A DNA stretch of 24,710 nt from Alphaproteobacteria bacterium (GTDB lineage Bacteria > Pseudomonadota > Alphaproteobacteria > UBA6184), in assembly GCA_030433125.1 (NCBI GenBank), contig JAUIKZ010000009.1, positions 1 through 24,710 on the forward strand. Reading direction: 5' to 3'. A program made the position numbers and the translations under genes. The notes under the pieces are model-generated. The model did no database searches and was not told the DNA's origin. It saw only the letters and a program-made list of their open reading frames with translations. Below are positions 1-7,471 of this stretch, in pieces. The number at the start of each line of letters is the position of its first letter. Positions within the stretch are counted from its first letter, which is position 1.

Positions 1-1
1 G

Positions 2-358
2 GCCTTGGGTAAGGGGGTGGATATGCATAAGCAACTGGAGCAGCTGTTGAAGGGCGGTGTGTGTGAGGACGCGAGGCTAAAGGCGGTAACCATCCACTAT
101 GCCACGGTTTTTGAGGGGCAGGTGCTGGCCGAGATGCCCTTAACATACAAAGGACGCGAGTATCGCCTGGATGTGTGTGTGTTTCAGGAAGGGGGCATTA
201 ATATTATTGACCTGAAAACTGATGCCACCCGTGAGCAGCGGGCAAAGCACCAGCGGCAACTTAATGTGTATGCGGCGGCGCTGCAAGCCCTTTACCCCCG
301 CCACACCATTCATAAATACATCTGGTGGTATGAAGATAAAGAGCTGGAGGAGGTGTGA
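2..358 (+). CDS. addA: C-terminal end of AddA-type double-strand break repair helicase-nuclease (partial)
   Basis: The reading frame is open to the left edge, so only about the last 118 residues are present. They form the C-terminal part of a PD-(D/E)XK nuclease domain. An Arg-Leu-Asp precedes a Gly-Gly-Ile-Asn stretch, then comes the Ile-Asp-Leu-Lys-Thr motif (catalytic D and K), then a helix of the form QxxxYxxxL followed by Tyr-Pro, and finally a Trp-rich strand. This order is that of the AddA/RecB nuclease, which processes double-strand ends for RecA loading. In alphaproteobacteria AddA usually ends soon after this strand, as here. The TTG at position 5 is not a real start. A stand-alone RecB-like nuclease is the alternative, since the helicase part lies outside the window. 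Confidence 0.68.
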   Translation, partial: ALGKGVDMHKQLEQLLKGGVCEDARLKAVTIHYATVFEGQVLAEMPLTYKGREYRLDVCVFQEGGINIIDLKTDATREQRAKHQRQLNVYAAALQALYPRHTIHKYIWWYEDKELEEV

Positions 359-402
359 GGGCGGGCTCATGCAAGCCCCCAAGTAGCATAAACAATCTGG
401 CC

Positions 403-1923
403 TCAAAGAGCCTTTAATTCATCCATAGAAATAGAGTGACGTCTTAGAACACGCCTGTTACGAATATGTTTACACTGATCTTCTACAAAAAAGGCAAACT
501 GTAAGTAGCGCTCATGATCTGTAAAGGCCTCGCCTTTGTTAAACGCTTCGGCACGTAAATAGACGTTGAATAATTCAGCTGCATGTATTGCCAGAGGTTC
601 AATAAATAAAGCTGCCGCCCGGGTTGCAATTTGTTCGGCATAATCCTCTGGGTCATCAAACACCGTTAAATAATCAATTAAGTAAAGTACATTTTTTATT
701 CTCGGCCCTAACACAAAGCCTCTGCATACATTAACAACGTCGGAGGCCGCCTTCAAAACACCCGTTGACAGATAGTTGCTGCGCGATTGAAGCCCCTTAA
801 ACACATCAGCTAATTGCCGCTCAATAAACAGATGTATCTCACGCGCATCTTTTGCGTAGGTTCTTTTAATCTTGAGCATTTGTACTGTTAGGTTTATTGC
901 CTCTAACGCAACAATAGGCGTTGTAGCTTTAAAGGCAAACACACTTTCTATAAAAGGAAACAAACAACCAAATGGGTGCTTATGGGCTAATATAAACCCG
1001 AAGCTTTTCAAGAAAGAATCTAGCCACTCATCTTTACCTTCAAACAAACGTAGTGTCTCTAAAACATCTAGGCGCGCCTCAATACGGCCTATGTCCCGAA
1101 TATAATATTTGTCTCCTAAAAAAAGGTCCATTGTTCGAAATTGCTTATTTCGTCTTTGCGCCAATCGTTTAAACACGGGGTAGTCTGTCTCTTTGCTCCA
1201 CACGCCGTCGCCCAACCAGAAGTAGACGGCATCTATGGGATTAAAGAAGCGCATGCCTTGAGTGCGGTTTGCATAACGGTAAATGAGTTGCTGCTGCAAT
1301 GGTGAAAAGCGCGACAAACGCGTAACTACAAAGGGGTTGATATAAAAAGAAGCTGTGCGCCTTGATAGTTCTCTTGCAAAAGAAAAATATCGCCCCTTCA
1401 TGTTTTCAAATTTAAGCTGGCTGGTGTTAACATACTTCAAACGTAAATGGCCTAGCCGCGGAAAAAGGGATCTCCTGTAGTGTCTTATTACTTTTCTCAC
1501 ACCGCTTAAAGGTAACGCCGTACTAATGCTGTCATGGCGTAGATAGTGAATAAGAAGAAAAAAGGCTTCAGTCTCCCCATAGCCTGCCTCGTTTGCTAAG
1601 AAAGTAATGAACTTAACATAGAGCTTTGCGAGGCTACTTTGCTGTTTGGCATCTAACTTATGTTTATCAACTATTGCGCGCCAATGGAAAAGTACATTAT
1701 CACAATGTGTACGGCTAAACCCTGGCCATGTCTTTAGTGGCGACCAAATGGGAACATCAACCTCTTGAAGGCCCGTGTCTCGGTAGGCAAAGAGGGGGTG
1801 CAAAGCATGAGCTTCAAAGGGTGATAGCGGTGGCTTGTCGTAGGTTAGATCTGTTTCTACAGCCTTCGAAACAGTGTAAAGAGAACAGAAAGAAACCAGT
1901 AGAGTAACAACTTTATTTATCAT
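403..1923 (-). CDS. Predicted secreted protein of unknown function, 506 residues
   Basis: I do not recognise this family. Residues 1-21 look like a Sec signal peptide: a Lys near the start, a hydrophobic core (VVTLLVSFCSLYTV) and Ser-Lys-Ala before a likely cut. The mature part appears mostly helical and rich in Arg, Phe and Tyr, with no catalytic motif, repeat or later membrane segment that I can see. It is read as a single gene: AAGG lies 7 bases before ATG and a TATAAT box lies 19-24 bases upstream. It is convergent with addA and divergent from tRNA-Asp. In the lines I counted GC was about 38-45%, lower than in the isc genes (about 57% in one line). A periplasmic, surface or effector role is possible but not shown. 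Confidence 0.75.
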   Translation of the reverse strand: MINKVVTLLVSFCSLYTVSKAVETDLTYDKPPLSPFEAHALHPLFAYRDTGLQEVDVPIWSPLKTWPGFSRTHCDNVLFHWRAIVDKHKLDAKQQSSLAKLYVKFITFLANEAGYGETEAFFLLIHYLRHDSISTALPLSGVRKVIRHYRRSLFPRLGHLRLKYVNTSQLKFENMKGRYFSFARELSRRTASFYINPFVVTRLSRFSPLQQQLIYRYANRTQGMRFFNPIDAVYFWLGDGVWSKETDYPVFKRLAQRRNKQFRTMDLFLGDKYYIRDIGRIEARLDVLETLRLFEGKDEWLDSFLKSFGFILAHKHPFGCLFPFIESVFAFKATTPIVALEAINLTVQMLKIKRTYAKDAREIHLFIERQLADVFKGLQSRSNYLSTGVLKAASDVVNVCRGFVLGPRIKNVLYLIDYLTVFDDPEDYAEQIATRAAALFIEPLAIHAAELFNVYLRAEAFNKGEAFTDHERYLQFAFFVEDQCKHIRNRRVLRRHSISMDELKAL

Positions 1924-1941
1924 TTTTTGGCCTTTTGGCGG

Positions 1942-1969
1942 ATTATACAGAAATTTATCTTGACTTAAA
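1942..1969 (-). promoter_or_regulatory. Promoter for the 506-residue secreted protein
   Basis: A perfect -10 TATAAT is read on the minus strand at 1947-1942. A weak -35 (TTTAAG, 1969-1964) lies 16 bp upstream and overlaps the -35 of the divergent tRNA-Asp promoter, so the two promoters may compete. Confidence 0.5.
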
Positions 1970-1986
1970 CCTAATTTGATTATAAA
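1960..1986 (+). promoter_or_regulatory. Promoter of tRNA-Asp
   Basis: TTGACT (1960-1965) and TATAAA (1981-1986) are separated by 15 bp. Transcription would start near 1993, leaving a leader of about 10 nt before the mature tRNA 5' end at 2003. Confidence 0.55.
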
Positions 1987-2002
1987 AAGTGCTTACTTAA
2001 CT

Positions 2003-2079
2003 GGGGGCGTAGTTCAGCTGGTTAGAACGCAGGCCTGTCACGCCTGAGGTCGCGGGTTCGAGCCCCGTCGCTCCCGCCA
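2003..2079 (+). tRNA. tRNA-Asp (GUC), CCA encoded
   Basis: The full cloverleaf can be drawn. The acceptor stem 2003-2009/2069-2075 has one G-U pair, the D arm is GTTC/GAAC, and the anticodon stem 2030-2034/2042-2046 has a CUGUCAC loop. The anticodon GUC is at 2037-2039. The T arm 2052-2056/2064-2068 has a TTCGAGC loop, the discriminator is G2076, and CCA (2077-2079) is encoded. The leader 1995-2002 is exactly complementary to 2079-2086, so the precursor can extend the acceptor helix. Confidence 0.95.
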
Positions 2080-2213
2080 GTTAAGTTCCTTTTACGTTTG
2101 TTTCAATGCGTACTACTAAACGTTCACACATTAGCAACTATTATCTGTTTATTGGCTAGCGGTACTATGCTCTGGACGATGGGCACAACAGAAAATACGC
2201 CTAGAGATTAGTC

Positions 2214-2242
2214 TTGACGCCCCGCAAGACGTTGTTTTCAAT
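2214..2242 (+). promoter_or_regulatory. Possible lgt promoter in the 2087-2319 spacer
   Basis: TTGACG (2214-2219) is followed after 17 bp by TTCAAT (2237-2242). The -35 is good and the -10 is poor. The rest of the 233-bp spacer between tRNA-Asp and lgt contains only very short open frames without a ribosome binding site, and I see nothing else in it. Confidence 0.3.
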
Positions 2243-2319
2243 ATCGTTTATGCGCGTTGCCTTTTAAATAATTTCCTATTCCGTCGCGAATGTATTAAGA
2301 CTATAAAAAAGAGGAAAAT

Positions 2320-3123
2320 ATGTCTGCTTTCGCATATCACAATATTGATCCGGTGGCACTGCGGTTGGGCGGGTTAGAAATTCGTTGGTATGGCATAGCT
2401 TATTTCGTAGGCATTTTGCTGTGCGCCCAGTTGGCCACCCGTATTGCTAAACGCTATCCCACTAGTTTTAGCGCCGACACCTTTTATGAGCTCATTCCCT
2501 TTGCGGTGGTGGGGGTGGTATTGGGCGGAAAGCTTGGGGATGTATTGCTGTACCACCCCAGCACCCTCTTATCCGACCCTCTTTACCCCTTGCGTATTTG
2601 GGAGTCGGGCCTGGCATTTCATGGCGGTATGTTGGGGCTGATAGCGGCCTTTTACTATTTTTGTAAAACACGGCGCTTGAACTTTTTCGAGGTGATGGAT
2701 GTTACCGCTGTGGTGACGCCACTGACCATTGCAGCCGTGCGGGTAGCCAACTTTATTAACGGGGAGCTTTATGGCCGTGTAACAGACGTGGCGTGGGGCA
2801 TGCATTTCCCAGGTGCTGGCCCCCTGCCCCGCCACCCCAGCCAGCTCTACGAGGCCGTCACCGAAGGCCTGTTGGTGTTTGCTGTGCTGTGGTTTTTGTA
2901 CCCGAAATGGCGCCATAAACCTGGCACCATTGGTTTTTCCTTTTTAACTTTTTACGGGGCTGGCCGTTTTGTAGCTGAATATTTCAGAGAGCCCGATCCT
3001 GTGGTATTTCTGCCCATTTCTCCAGAGGTGTTCTCGATGGGGCAGTTATTAAGCGTAGCCATGATAGCTGCTGGGTTACTGGGCAGCTATATCAGCTATT
3101 TCAAGCTTACAAAGGCACGTTAA
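2320..3123 (+). CDS. lgt: Phosphatidylglycerol:prolipoprotein diacylglyceryl transferase
   Basis: Lgt transfers diacylglycerol from phosphatidylglycerol to the lipobox cysteine of prolipoproteins, the first step of lipoprotein maturation in the inner membrane. The 267 residues match the usual size. Visible motifs are a His-Gly-Gly loop (H101), the Lgt signature R141-x-x-N144-F-x-N-x-E149-x-x-G, the RHPSQLYEA segment (171-179), and a C-terminal GRFxxEYFR element (R216, E220). Several hydrophobic segments separate these. The residue before R141 is Val where most family members have Gly. GAGGA precedes the ATG by a normal distance. The gene ends 17 bases before a strongly structured element (3141-3232). 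Confidence 0.96.
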   Translation: MSAFAYHNIDPVALRLGGLEIRWYGIAYFVGILLCAQLATRIAKRYPTSFSADTFYELIPFAVVGVVLGGKLGDVLLYHPSTLLSDPLYPLRIWESGLAFHGGMLGLIAAFYYFCKTRRLNFFEVMDVTAVVTPLTIAAVRVANFINGELYGRVTDVAWGMHFPGAGPLPRHPSQLYEAVTEGLLVFAVLWFLYPKWRHKPGTIGFSFLTFYGAGRFVAEYFREPDPVVFLPISPEVFSMGQLLSVAMIAAGLLGSYISYFKLTKAR

Positions 3124-3140
3124 CGCGCCCCCACACCGCT

Positions 3141-3232
3141 GGGCTGGACAAGCCTTTGCTGAAAGCAAAGCCTTCAGGCGTGCAACGCAGCGCCTCTTTA
3201 TTTGGGCGGAAACCCAAATAAAGGTCCAGCCC
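3141..3232 (+). other. Compact four-way-junction element (possible structured RNA or palindromic repeat unit)
   Basis: This 92-base stretch pairs with itself almost completely. P1: GGGCTGGAC (3141-3149) with GTCCAGCCC (3224-3232). P2: 3150-3160 with 3164-3174, ten pairs around one C-C mismatch, loop GAA. P3: 3176-3183 with 3187-3195, eight pairs, one bulged G, loop AAC. P4: 3196-3206 with 3213-3223, eleven pairs, loop CGGAAA. Only C3175 is unpaired at the junction. Loops are purine-rich when read on the plus strand, which hints at a plus-strand RNA in the 3' region of lgt. It is not a tRNA and I do not recognise the family. A palindromic repeat unit acting as DNA is the alternative. Confidence 0.55.
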
Positions 3233-3292
3233 TCCTTGGCGGTTGCCTCCAACTCGACTGGTGTATATGTAGCCCTGTATTTTCAACGCCTT

Positions 3293-3325
3293 ATACTTGA
3301 CTAAATTAATCAGGAATGATATATA
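3293..3325 (+). promoter_or_regulatory. iscR promoter overlapped by an IscR-type dyad
   Basis: TTGACT (3297-3302) and TATATA (3320-3325) are separated by 17 bp. A 25-bp imperfect dyad at 3293-3317 has arms ATACTTGACTA and TAATCAGGAAT, with 8 of 11 positions complementary. This resembles the type 1 sites bound by [2Fe-2S]-IscR, and it covers the -35 and spacer, so autorepression is expected. Transcription would start near 3332. Confidence 0.6.
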
Positions 3326-3345
3326 ACAATTATAAAGATGAAAAC

Positions 3346-3837
3346 GTGATTACTTCGAAAACAAGATACAGCGTAACTGGGTTGCTCGAGCTTTGTGATA
3401 CCTCAAAGCCTCTGCCGCTTTCTAAGGTTGCCGAGTCTACGGGCATTGCTCTTAATTATCTGGAGCAGCTGTTTCGCAAGTTACGTCAAGCTAATATTGT
3501 GCAAAGTGTGCGGGGGCCAGGGGGCGGCTATCAACTCAGCCTGCCCGCCCGCGCCTTTTCGGTGGCGGATGTGGCCTTAGCGGTGGAAGACAATTTTTCC
3601 GTTACGGGATGTGCAGCCGAATCAGCCATTAGTTGTGTGGCCCGACCGGGCAAGTGCCGCACCCACACCTTGTGGCAAGAGGTGTCGAATCATATGTATG
3701 CGCATCTGCAGGGAATCACCATAGACGATGTGTATAACGGTAATATACACCCCACTATGGCCGACGGCGACCTGCTTCGCAAACGGCAAAAAATGCGTGA
3801 GGGGCTGTGGGTGTTTGAAGAGAGGGCCCTACAGTGA
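3346..3837 (+). CDS. iscR: Fe-S cluster-sensing Rrf2-family transcriptional regulator IscR
   Basis: IscR represses the isc operon when it carries a [2Fe-2S] cluster. An N-terminal winged helix is followed by the wing motif VRGPGGGY. The ligand set is C-x7-C-x6-C-x2-H, matching the three cysteines and His of E. coli IscR with slightly longer spacers. I chose GTG 3346 because the product then begins like E. coli IscR (ITSKTRYSVT). The upstream ATG at 3316 lies inside the operator and before the expected transcript start, and its AGGA abuts the codon. The GTG has only a weak purine-rich stretch (AAAGATGA) upstream, so a short or leaderless-like start is possible. It overlaps nifS by 4 bases (GTGA). 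Confidence 0.92.
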   Translation: MITSKTRYSVTGLLELCDTSKPLPLSKVAESTGIALNYLEQLFRKLRQANIVQSVRGPGGGYQLSLPARAFSVADVALAVEDNFSVTGCAAESAISCVARPGKCRTHTLWQEVSNHMYAHLQGITIDDVYNGNIHPTMADGDLLRKRQKMREGLWVFEERALQ

Positions 3838-4910
3838 TTTACTTGGATTACAATGCCACAGCGCCATTGTCGCCCCTTGTTGAGGGAAGCATACTCAACA
3901 GCTTAAAGCGTTTTGGAAACCCCTCCTCCATTCATAATGCAGGGCGGGCGTCTCGAGCCGCTGTGGATAAAACCCGCAAGCTTTTGGCCGAAGCCCTTGG
4001 TGTGCTTCCCCGTGACATCACCTTCACTAGCGGGGGGACCGAAGCCAATAACATGGCGCTTCACTGTTTGGGGGTGGCTCGCGAAAACACTTATTGCAGC
4101 GCTGTTGAACATGACTCCGTTTTAAAGCTGGTGGCTCCTCAAAACCACTTGCCGGTTGACGAAAATGGCGTGGTGAAGCTACATCAGCTCGAACAGGTTT
4201 TGCGCACGGCCCGGGCCCCTACCCTCATTAGTGTGATGTGGGCGAATAATGAAACGGGCGTGATTCAACCCATTAAAGATATTGCTAAGCTCTGCCAACA
4301 GCATGGGGCCTTCTTGCATGTGGACGCGGTGCAAGCCTTTGGACGCATTCCCATTTCTCTGCTGGATGGCATAAGTCTCATGACCCTGTCGGCCCACAAA
4401 ATGGGCGGCCTAAAAGGCGTGGGCGCCTTGGTGTCGGCACCACATCTAAAAATGACTGCATACATCGCCGGTGGCGGGCAAGAACGAGGCTTAAGGGCTG
4501 GCACCGAAAACACCTTGGCCATTGATAGTTGGGGGCAACTTCTTGCAAATGGTTTTGAAGATTTTTCAGCCGTAGCAGCTCTTAGGCAGCAACTTGAGGC
4601 AGGCCTAAAAGCCGCCAACCCATTGGTGCACATTTGGGGCCACGGGGTGAACCGCCTTCCCAACACCACCTGCTTTAGCAGCCCTGGTCATGATAAAGAA
4701 ACACAGGTAATTTACTTTGACCTCAAAGGGGTGGCGCTTAGCTCGGGCTCGGCATGTTCATCCGGGCGTGTGGTAAAATCCCACGTGCTACAAGCTATGA
4801 ACGCGCCAGAAGATTTGGCGAACACGGCGATACGGGTGAGCCTTGGCCCACACACCACCCAACAAGACATTGACACGTTTTTAAACCATTACAAAGCAAT
4901 GATAGGATAA
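3834..4910 (+). CDS. NifS/IscS-like cysteine desulfurase, first of two tandem copies
   Basis: A PLP-dependent class V aminotransferase-fold enzyme of 358 residues, expected to release sulfur from cysteine. It begins with the family opening IYLDYNATAP. The PLP lysine is K189 (SAHKMGG) and the active-site cysteine is C308 in the loop SSGSACSSG. The GTG start overlaps the iscR stop. A second desulfurase directly upstream of iscS is also found in Rickettsiales, where it has been called NifS or Spl1. It has diverged well from the downstream IscS, so this is not a recent duplication. Its separate role is unknown: it may feed tRNA thiolation or another acceptor, or act redundantly for IscU. Confidence 0.92.
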   Translation: MIYLDYNATAPLSPLVEGSILNSLKRFGNPSSIHNAGRASRAAVDKTRKLLAEALGVLPRDITFTSGGTEANNMALHCLGVARENTYCSAVEHDSVLKLVAPQNHLPVDENGVVKLHQLEQVLRTARAPTLISVMWANNETGVIQPIKDIAKLCQQHGAFLHVDAVQAFGRIPISLLDGISLMTLSAHKMGGLKGVGALVSAPHLKMTAYIAGGGQERGLRAGTENTLAIDSWGQLLANGFEDFSAVAALRQQLEAGLKAANPLVHIWGHGVNRLPNTTCFSSPGHDKETQVIYFDLKGVALSSGSACSSGRVVKSHVLQAMNAPEDLANTAIRVSLGPHTTQQDIDTFLNHYKAMIG

Positions 4911-4914
4911 CCAT

Positions 4915-6150
4915 ATGACAGAAACCGTTAAACAAGACATGAACCATATTTACCTGGATTATCAGGCCACTACCCCATGCGACCCCCGCGTTGTGGAGGC
5001 GATGATGCCTTATTTTACACAAAAGTTTGGCAACCCTCACTCGCGGGTGCACCACCATGCGTGGGAGGCGGAAGAGGCCGTAGAAAACGCCCGCGCGCAA
5101 GTAGCGAGCCTTATTGGCGCAGACCCGAAGGAGGTTATTTTTACATCAGGCGCCACCGAATCTAACAACCTGGCGCTTAAGGGGGCGGCACAATTTTATA
5201 AGTCTCGCGGTAAAACCCATATCATTACCTGCGTGACCGAACATAAATGCGTGCTCGACACTTGCCGTCACCTAGGCCTTGATGGCTTTGACATTACATA
5301 CCTGCCTGTGGGAAGTGACGGTCTTATTAACCTGGATGATCTCAAAGCCGCCATCCGCCCCGAAACACTGATGGTAAGCATTATGGCCGCCAACAACGAA
5401 ATTGGTGTGTTGCAACCCCTCCGCGAGATTGGGGCTATTTGCCGTGAAGCGGGGGTGTTCTTCCACACGGATGCGGCGCAAGCGGTGGGTAAAATTCCCA
5501 TGGATGTAAATGAGATGAATATCGACCTTCTCAGCATTTCAGGCCACAAAATCTATGCCCCAAAAGGCGTTGGCGCTTTGTATGTAAGGCGTCGCCCGCG
5601 CGTGCGCTTGAACCCCCTCATTAACGGTGGCGGGCAAGAACGGGGCATGCGCTCGGGCACCTTGTCGCCTGCCCTTTGTGTGGGGTTAGGGGAAGCCTGT
5701 GCCATTGCGGAACGGGAGATGGCCGCAGAACAAAAACGCACTACCGAACTTAAAGACTTCTTTATGAACAAACTCACCAGCGAGCTAGAAGACATTTACA
5801 TTAACGGCCACCCCGAGCACCGTTTGGCGGGTTGCCTTAATATTAGCTTCGCCTATGTGGAGGGTGAAGGGCTAATGATGGGTATAAAAAACCTCTCCCT
5901 TTCATCAGGTTCTGCTTGCACATCCGCCTCTCTTGAGCCATCATATGTTTTACGAGCCTTAGGTGTTGAGGAGGAATTAGCGCACACCTCACTCCGCATT
6001 GGCATTGGGCGCTTTACCACAAAAGAAGAGCTCGAGGTGGCCGCAGATTCAATTATTAAAACGGTGAAAAAACTACGAGATATGAGCCCATTATATGAGA
6101 TGGCCAAAGCGGGTATCGATTTAAAATCAATTCAATGGGCCGCACATTAA
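4915..6150 (+). CDS. iscS: Cysteine desulfurase IscS
   Basis: IscS converts cysteine to alanine and passes persulfide sulfur to IscU and other acceptors. The 411 residues match the family. It opens with HIYLDYQATTPCDPRV, the PLP lysine is K212 (SGHKIYAPKG), and the mobile-loop cysteine is C335 in LSSGSACTSASLEPSYVL, close to the canonical IscS loop. The C-terminus ends with the IDLKSIQW-type tail typical of the group. ATG 4915 follows the previous stop by 4 bases with AGGA upstream. An internal ATG at codon 9 would give a start nearer to E. coli IscS, so the first eight residues are uncertain. Confidence 0.97.
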   Translation: MTETVKQDMNHIYLDYQATTPCDPRVVEAMMPYFTQKFGNPHSRVHHHAWEAEEAVENARAQVASLIGADPKEVIFTSGATESNNLALKGAAQFYKSRGKTHIITCVTEHKCVLDTCRHLGLDGFDITYLPVGSDGLINLDDLKAAIRPETLMVSIMAANNEIGVLQPLREIGAICREAGVFFHTDAAQAVGKIPMDVNEMNIDLLSISGHKIYAPKGVGALYVRRRPRVRLNPLINGGGQERGMRSGTLSPALCVGLGEACAIAEREMAAEQKRTTELKDFFMNKLTSELEDIYINGHPEHRLAGCLNISFAYVEGEGLMMGIKNLSLSSGSACTSASLEPSYVLRALGVEEELAHTSLRIGIGRFTTKEELEVAADSIIKTVKKLRDMSPLYEMAKAGIDLKSIQWAAH

Positions 6151-6173
6151 CTTAAATTAAAGGAGATAAAACC

Positions 6174-6560
6174 ATGGCATATAGCAATAAAGTAATTGAT
6201 CACTACGAAAACCCGCGCAACGTGGGCGCCATCGAAGAAGGCAACGACACAGGCACCGGCCTAGTAGGGGCCCCCGCTTGTGGCGACGTGATGAAGCTGC
6301 AAATTAAAGTAGATGAAAGCGGTAAAATTACCGATGCCAAATTTAAAACATTTGGCTGTGGGTCGGCCATTGCCTCCAGCTCTTTGGCTACTGAATGGAT
6401 TAAGGGCAAAACGATTGAAGAAGCTTCTAGCATTAAAAATAGTGATATCGCTGAATATTTGGCCTTGCCACCCGTTAAAATTCACTGCTCCATTTTAGCA
6501 CAAGATGCCATTCAGTCGGCTATTGAAAACTATAAAAGTAAACAGCAGCAGTCAGCCTAA
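6174..6560 (+). CDS. iscU: Fe-S cluster scaffold protein IscU
   Basis: IscU builds [2Fe-2S] clusters from sulfur supplied by IscS. All ligands are present: C36 and D38 in APACGD, C62 in FGCGSA, H104 and C105 in KIHCS. The HscA-recognition motif LPPVK is intact at 98-102, fitting the hscBA genes downstream. Length (128) is normal. A near-perfect AAGGAGAT stands before the ATG, the strongest ribosome site in the operon, consistent with high scaffold demand. The stop overlaps the iscA start (TAATG). Confidence 0.98.
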   Translation: MAYSNKVIDHYENPRNVGAIEEGNDTGTGLVGAPACGDVMKLQIKVDESGKITDAKFKTFGCGSAIASSSLATEWIKGKTIEEASSIKNSDIAEYLALPPVKIHCSILAQDAIQSAIENYKSKQQQSA

Positions 6561-6898
6561 TGAGTACAGGCGCTATTTTAAACATTACGGCTAATGCCGC
6601 CCAGCAAATTAAAGCCCTCATGGCAGCGCGCACGCAACCCTGCTTGGGGATTAAAATTGGCATCAAAACCCGTGGCTGCAGCGGCATGGCCTATTATTTA
6701 GAATACGCCGAGCAAAAAGGGCCTTATGACGAGGTGGTGGAATGCGATGGTGTGAGGGTGCTTATTGACCCAAAAGCCATTATTTTTTTGGTGGGGACGG
6801 AAATGGACTATGAAGAAAACGAATTGGAAGCCGGCTTTAAATTCATCAACCCTAATGAGAAGGGTCGTTGTGGGTGTGGGGAGTCGTTCCATGTATAA
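6560..6898 (+). CDS. iscA: A-type Fe-S carrier IscA
   Basis: A 112-residue HesB/IscA family protein that carries iron or clusters to targets, especially [4Fe-4S] enzymes. The three conserved cysteines are C40 (RGCSGMAY) and C104/C106 (CGCGESF) near the C-terminus. Its ATG shares a base with the iscU stop, so the two are probably translationally coupled. ErpA or SufA would look similar, and the place between iscU and hscB supports IscA. Confidence 0.95.
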   Translation: MSTGAILNITANAAQQIKALMAARTQPCLGIKIGIKTRGCSGMAYYLEYAEQKGPYDEVVECDGVRVLIDPKAIIFLVGTEMDYEENELEAGFKFINPNEKGRCGCGESFHV

Positions 6899-6918
6899 AT
6901 TTACGCTAGGGAGGGCAT

Positions 6919-7464
6919 ATGAAACAATGTGAGTTCTGTTATGACCTAATGGAAAAAACGGTGTGGCAGTGCGCCACCTGTTTTGCTGTTCAGCCATGGG
7001 ATGACACCATCACCCCTTTTCGATTACTGAATATTGCCCCTCATATTACTGTAGACGAAGCCCTGTTGGAAAAGAATTACAAAACCCTCCTACGCGATGT
7101 TCACCCCGACAGCCATATGAACCAAAGCCCCCAAACACAAGCACAAGCGGCTCTCATCGCCAGTAAAGCCAACAAAGCCTATGATATGTTGCGAGATTGC
7201 AAATCACGCTTTTTGTGTTTGTGGTCAATTCTTAATAAGAAAAATGGTTTTGAGGAGGTGCCCTTATCAACCACCAAAGACGTGCCTTTTTTAATGCGCA
7301 TTATGGAATTGCAAGAACAAGCAGCAGACGCCCTCATCCCTTTGGAAGAAGAAAGAGACCGGCTGCTTATCGGGTTGCAAAACAGCTTTGAGTTTTTTGA
7401 TCTGGAGCGGTTTGAACAAAACTTATCTCGCATATTATACTTAAAAAAATTAATAACACATTAG
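6919..7464 (+). CDS. hscB: J-domain co-chaperone HscB with N-terminal four-cysteine motif
   Basis: HscB recruits IscU to the Hsp70 HscA and stimulates its ATPase. Residues 4-21 hold C4-x2-C7-x10-C18-x2-C21, a probable zinc or metal knuckle like that of mitochondrial HSC20 and absent from E. coli HscB. Residues from about 34 form the J-domain with the essential HPD in DVHPDSH. The remaining helices (about 110-181) match the HSCB C-terminal IscU-binding bundle. AGGGAGG precedes the ATG, and hscA begins 7 bases after the stop. Identification rests on the domain order and place in the operon. Confidence 0.93.
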   Translation: MKQCEFCYDLMEKTVWQCATCFAVQPWDDTITPFRLLNIAPHITVDEALLEKNYKTLLRDVHPDSHMNQSPQTQAQAALIASKANKAYDMLRDCKSRFLCLWSILNKKNGFEEVPLSTTKDVPFLMRIMELQEQAADALIPLEEERDRLLIGLQNSFEFFDLERFEQNLSRILYLKKLITH

Positions 7465-7471
7465 AGGACCC

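Noticed and set aside
363..378. GGGCT/AGCCC hairpin between addA and the convergent 506-residue gene
   Set aside because: Only five pairs and no T tract on either strand, so it is not listed as a terminator.
2087..2205. Short frames in the tRNA-lgt spacer, one with a lipoprotein-like hydrophobic stretch
   Set aside because: Only TTG or internal ATG starts without ribosome sites, and fewer than 40 codons.
3316..3345. ATG at 3316 as the iscR start
   Set aside because: It lies within the IscR-type dyad and upstream of the predicted transcript start, AGGA abuts the codon, and the extra ten residues have no counterpart in E. coli IscR.
4265..4669. 134-codon frame antisense to the NifS-like gene, and other long antisense frames in xseA, nrdA, dabA and hscA
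   Set aside because: They lie wholly within well-identified genes on the other strand and encode low-complexity products rich in Pro, Ser and Arg, typical of shadow frames.
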